Source: Botryllus schlosseri (Eukaryota; Chordata; Ascidiacea; Stolidobranchia; Styelidae). From it: a stretch of DNA of 21,309 bases. Under the pieces are notes generated by a model. The model was not told where the DNA came from and searched no databases. It saw only the letters and a list, made by a program, of their open reading frames with translations. Below are positions 19,524-21,309 of the stretch, in pieces (the stretch's first letter is position 1; every line of letters starts with the position of its first letter). Made by a program: the position numbers and the translations under genes. The stretch spans positions 1 to 21,309 of the forward strand of contig ATSW01015745.1 in the NCBI GenBank assembly GCA_000444245.1, read 5' to 3'.

Positions 19524-19714
19524 ATGTGAAGCAATGTTCCCTCTAATTTTTGACGAGTCTGTGCGTACACTCAAGAACTCACTACGCAGACCCTCGGAAA
19601 ACAGTGCGTAACGACTAAAAAAGGGTCATGACTTCAGGTTTTCTGTGTGCATAAACCGTGTCAGCACTGCGCATTTGCGCATGTATGCAGCTTAAAGGGG
19701 CCATTGATGTGAAG
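19524..19714. mobile_element. 175-bp hAT MITE, copy 2, inverted
   Basis: The element spans 19532-19706. Its ends are CAATGTTCCCTCTAA and TTAAAGGGGCCATTG, flanked by perfect ATGTGAAG copies at 19524-19531 and 19707-19714 (nTnnnnAn). Length and internal order match copy 1 at 11963-12137, but in the opposite orientation: GTTCCCTCTAATTTTTGACG at the left of this copy corresponds to the right end of copy 1. CpG content is lower than in copy 1, with TpG and CpA where copy 1 has CpG, as expected if it is older or was methylated. Confidence 0.87.
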
Positions 19715-20026
19715 TGATATATGCCAATAATCTTCAAAGTGCAGTACATGCTAACGCTACAGTAATCCAAATTTTTTGAGATTTATGTCAATTCAATATT
19801 GATTTTCACAGATTTGCTACCCAGTCATAGTATCATCATAGTAGCATAATCAGTCAATGTAAAAATTATTATATAGCTGTGAAACAATGATAGCACCATT
19901 CTTTTGGAACACAGAGAAAATCAAACAAGCAATGATGTGCCAAGCCATCAAATAGGTATTTATCTATCTATCTGTATATGTGAGTGTGAATGCGCATACC
20001 AATATCCAGTTTCTTTTATATTAAAG
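19715..20026 (+). other. intron 2, right part
   Basis: AT-rich sequence with a short TCTA-type simple repeat at about 19959-19975. It ends at the acceptor of the stalk exon (TTCTTTTATATTAAAG). Confidence 0.45.
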
Positions 20027-20092
20027 GTTTTTCTGAAAGCACTTTGCTTGAGCTTTATCCAGTTCCTCACACGGTGATACCAACACTGGGCG
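20027..20092 (+). CDS. receptor gene, short stalk exon
   Basis: A 66-bp exon (22 codons) between acceptor TTCTTTTATATTAAAG and the strong donor GTAAGTAT, phase 1 at both borders. It reads FSESTLLELYPVPHTVIPTL in the frame set by the sushi exon and stays open. The Ser, Thr and Pro content without cysteine suits a flexible membrane-proximal stalk. Short symmetric exons of this sort are easily skipped in alternative splicing without shifting the frame. Support comes from the donor quality, the phase match on both sides and the neighbouring membrane exon. I see no homology that names it. Confidence 0.65.
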
Positions 20093-20150
20093 GTAAGTAT
20101 GTCATTTCCATTCATATTTATACCATGCTTGATAAGTTGTTTTTTGATAG

Positions 20151-20243
20151 ATGCTGACCCATCTGATCTGCCAACTTATGGAGTAGCAGTTGGGAGCTGC
20201 ATCTGCTAGTTGTTTTGGCAGCAACATTTCCAACCAAATCAAG
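20151..20243 (+). CDS. receptor gene, transmembrane exon with a frame break
   Basis: The acceptor GTTTTTTGATAG and donor AAG|GTAAAT bound a 93-bp exon. In the inherited phase it reads ADPSDLPTYGVAVGSCIC and then stops (TAG at 20209-20211). Directly after this, another frame reads LVVLAATFPTKSR. Together these make a membrane helix of about 20 residues followed by a basic stop-transfer end, split by one base. I infer that the ancestral exon was 94 bp, and that this copy has lost a base through mutation or assembly error. If the loss is real, the protein ends within the helix and would be poorly anchored or secreted. No donor inside the exon would rescue the frame. Confidence 0.6.
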
Positions 20244-20392
20244 GTAAATTTGCATTTATTACTGGGTCATCAATTGTCTGTTTGTTATCTCATTATTATT
20301 GCTATTAACATTCGTATGGTTTGCAATAGACTATGAGTTTTGTATGGATAGCAACAGTATAAAAATTTAACAATTTGTTCCAAATTCATCAG

Positions 20393-20459
20393 TTATATCT
20401 CTACAAACAGCTCACCGAAGTCCAGGCCCAAAGTCAACTATGAAGCAGCGAAGATTTGA
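20393..20459 (+). CDS. receptor gene, terminal exon (short cytoplasmic tail)
   Basis: Two in-register acceptors are possible, CATCAG (exon from 20393) and CTACAAACAG (exon from 20411); they differ by 18 bp and so keep the frame. In the phase that follows the LVVLAATF half of the membrane exon, the exon reads SSPKSRPKVNYEAAKI and stops at TGA 20457-20459. This is a short basic tail with one tyrosine, typical of a type I receptor without an enzymatic domain. The other phase (HRSPGPKSTMKQRRFENQ) is also open, so this exon alone does not settle which frame is used. The 3' untranslated region would run to about 20765. Confidence 0.5.
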
Positions 20460-20740
20460 AAATCAGTGATGAAGCAGAAAAGAATGAAACAAGTTGAGCA
20501 TGGTCTCAACGCTAATAATTATAGAAGATGCTGAACAACATTAATTTTACGCTAGCCGAATCTAGAGTCAAAACATGTCTTTTGTACATTTGATTCAATT
20601 TTGTTCAGCTGTTCATGTTCGCCTGCTTCAGTTTTCCAAGCCCCTTGCAATAACTTCGCTATCTTGTGTCACAAGTTTATGAACTTGAACTTACTTGAAG
20701 CCATAATGCTCATTTTACCTCATTTTAATGTGTCACAAGA

Positions 20741-20746
20741 AATAAA
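20741..20746 (+). promoter_or_regulatory. polyadenylation signal AATAAA
   Basis: A canonical AATAAA lies about 280 bases after the predicted stop, with T- and GT-rich sequence downstream (GAGTATGTTTTTGAATGT). Its position between the terminal exon and the convergent transposase fragment supports this as the 3' end of the receptor gene. Confidence 0.6.
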
Positions 20747-20809
20747 GCACGAGTATGTTTTTGAATGTAATCAAATGTATTGCAAACAAGAATACCCATG
20801 AATGCTACC

Positions 20810-21309
20810 TAGAAAAAATCTCTAGATCCTGCGTTGTCGTGCAGATTTCTCTGTAGGAGTCGATACCGTGCGAGTGCGTTCAACGCTTCCAGTTGCAGTA
20901 TGTCATCAAATTCAGCTCCATCTGCCGTGTCTGCATTGCTCTGATTGTGAAGTCGGAGGCAGGCTATTATCATATCGATATTCTGAGGTCCTTCCTTGAA
21001 TATAGCCAATGCGCGAGATATTTTCTTCAACACAGAAAGCACTGCGCTCTGCCAGAGGGAAACAATATGTATGAAAACAATAGTGAACTTTTTCGGTCAA
21101 AGTTCTTGGGCATAATAGTGGCGTGAGTAAGTGAGTCAGTCCTCAGTGGATATTCAGCATCTCCAAGAGCATAATCTTCATCATTAGTTATGCCAAAATG
21201 CTGGGCAGTTGTGTCTTCAAAACTCGGAATCACAGCCGCACTATTTCTTCGAATACTTTGCGATAACGTGCTGAACATCTGCCAGTTACTTCCTCGGGGT
21301 TCCGTTCTG
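20810..21309 (-). pseudogene. PIF/Harbinger (HARBI1-like) transposase fragment, broken, runs off the window edge
   Basis: Read on the minus strand, the frame from 21278 contains TNDEDYALGDAEYPLR, matching the conserved catalytic-core block of PIF/Harbinger transposases (LGDxGYPL followed by a loop). Further on, a second frame ending near 20809 contains KKISRALAIFKEGPQNIDM, then IIACLRLHNQSN. These correspond to the C-terminal block (FG.LK.RFR, then N/D-I..II.AC..LHN) of the same family. The two blocks are in different frames and the spacing between them is roughly right, so there is at least one frameshift, around 21030-21100. The expected VE.AFG segment is poorly kept. The N-terminal half lies beyond the window. 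The family encodes a DDE nuclease of a plain DNA transposon and also gave rise to the host gene HARBI1; the frameshift favours a dead copy here. It faces the receptor gene tail to tail. Confidence 0.6.

Noticed and set aside
7554-20459. Naming the gene as fester, vCRL1 or another known tunicate allorecognition gene.
   Set aside because: Only the general architecture agrees; I cannot recall matching residues that would justify a gene symbol.

Overview
The window looks like nuclear DNA from an invertebrate animal. It has GT-AG introns several kilobases long, an AATAAA polyadenylation signal, scattered single-base Ns and many short DNA transposons. The AGGCCT-rich composition, TTAGGG-type repeats and the hAT families would suit a marine deuterostome such as a tunicate, but the species cannot be fixed from sequence alone. 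There are no operons, CRISPR arrays, rRNA genes or long open reading frames.

The one convincing host gene lies on the plus strand and occupies roughly the right two thirds. Its exons are an Ig-like extracellular exon (7554-7946), a sushi/CCP exon (13703-13876), a short stalk exon (20027-20092), a membrane-anchor exon (20151-20243) and a terminal exon (from 20393 or 20411 to the stop at 20457-20459), followed by AATAAA at 20741-20746. The first three exons begin and end in phase 1 and join in one frame, giving Ig-like, sushi, stalk and transmembrane parts: a type I membrane receptor or adhesion protein with a very short tail. The signal peptide and any earlier domains were not found. In the membrane exon the helix is split over two reading frames by a one-base difference, so this allele is either broken, makes a protein that ends inside the membrane segment, or carries a sequencing error.

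Most of the rest is transposon sediment. Seven hAT-like elements have both terminal inverted repeats and perfect or near-perfect 8-bp target-site duplications, one more has a two-mismatch duplication, and several others are half-preserved. The duplications fall mostly into the two patterns known for the Ac and Buster branches of hAT. The two big introns of the receptor gene owe much of their length to these insertions, and two 175-bp members of one family sit in opposite orientation in the two introns.

From left to right: 1-1500, a decayed minus-strand coding fragment and one copy of a dispersed repeat; 1500-2360, palindromes, a hAT end, a G-rich tract and degenerate telomere-like repeats; 2358-3830, a Tol2-like hAT carrying a nested hAT; 4095-5400, a second copy of the dispersed repeat split by a hAT; 5400-7553, AT-rich DNA and repeat fragments; 7554-20765, the receptor gene; 20810-21309, a broken PIF/Harbinger (HARBI1-like) transposase fragment on the minus strand, tail to tail with the gene.
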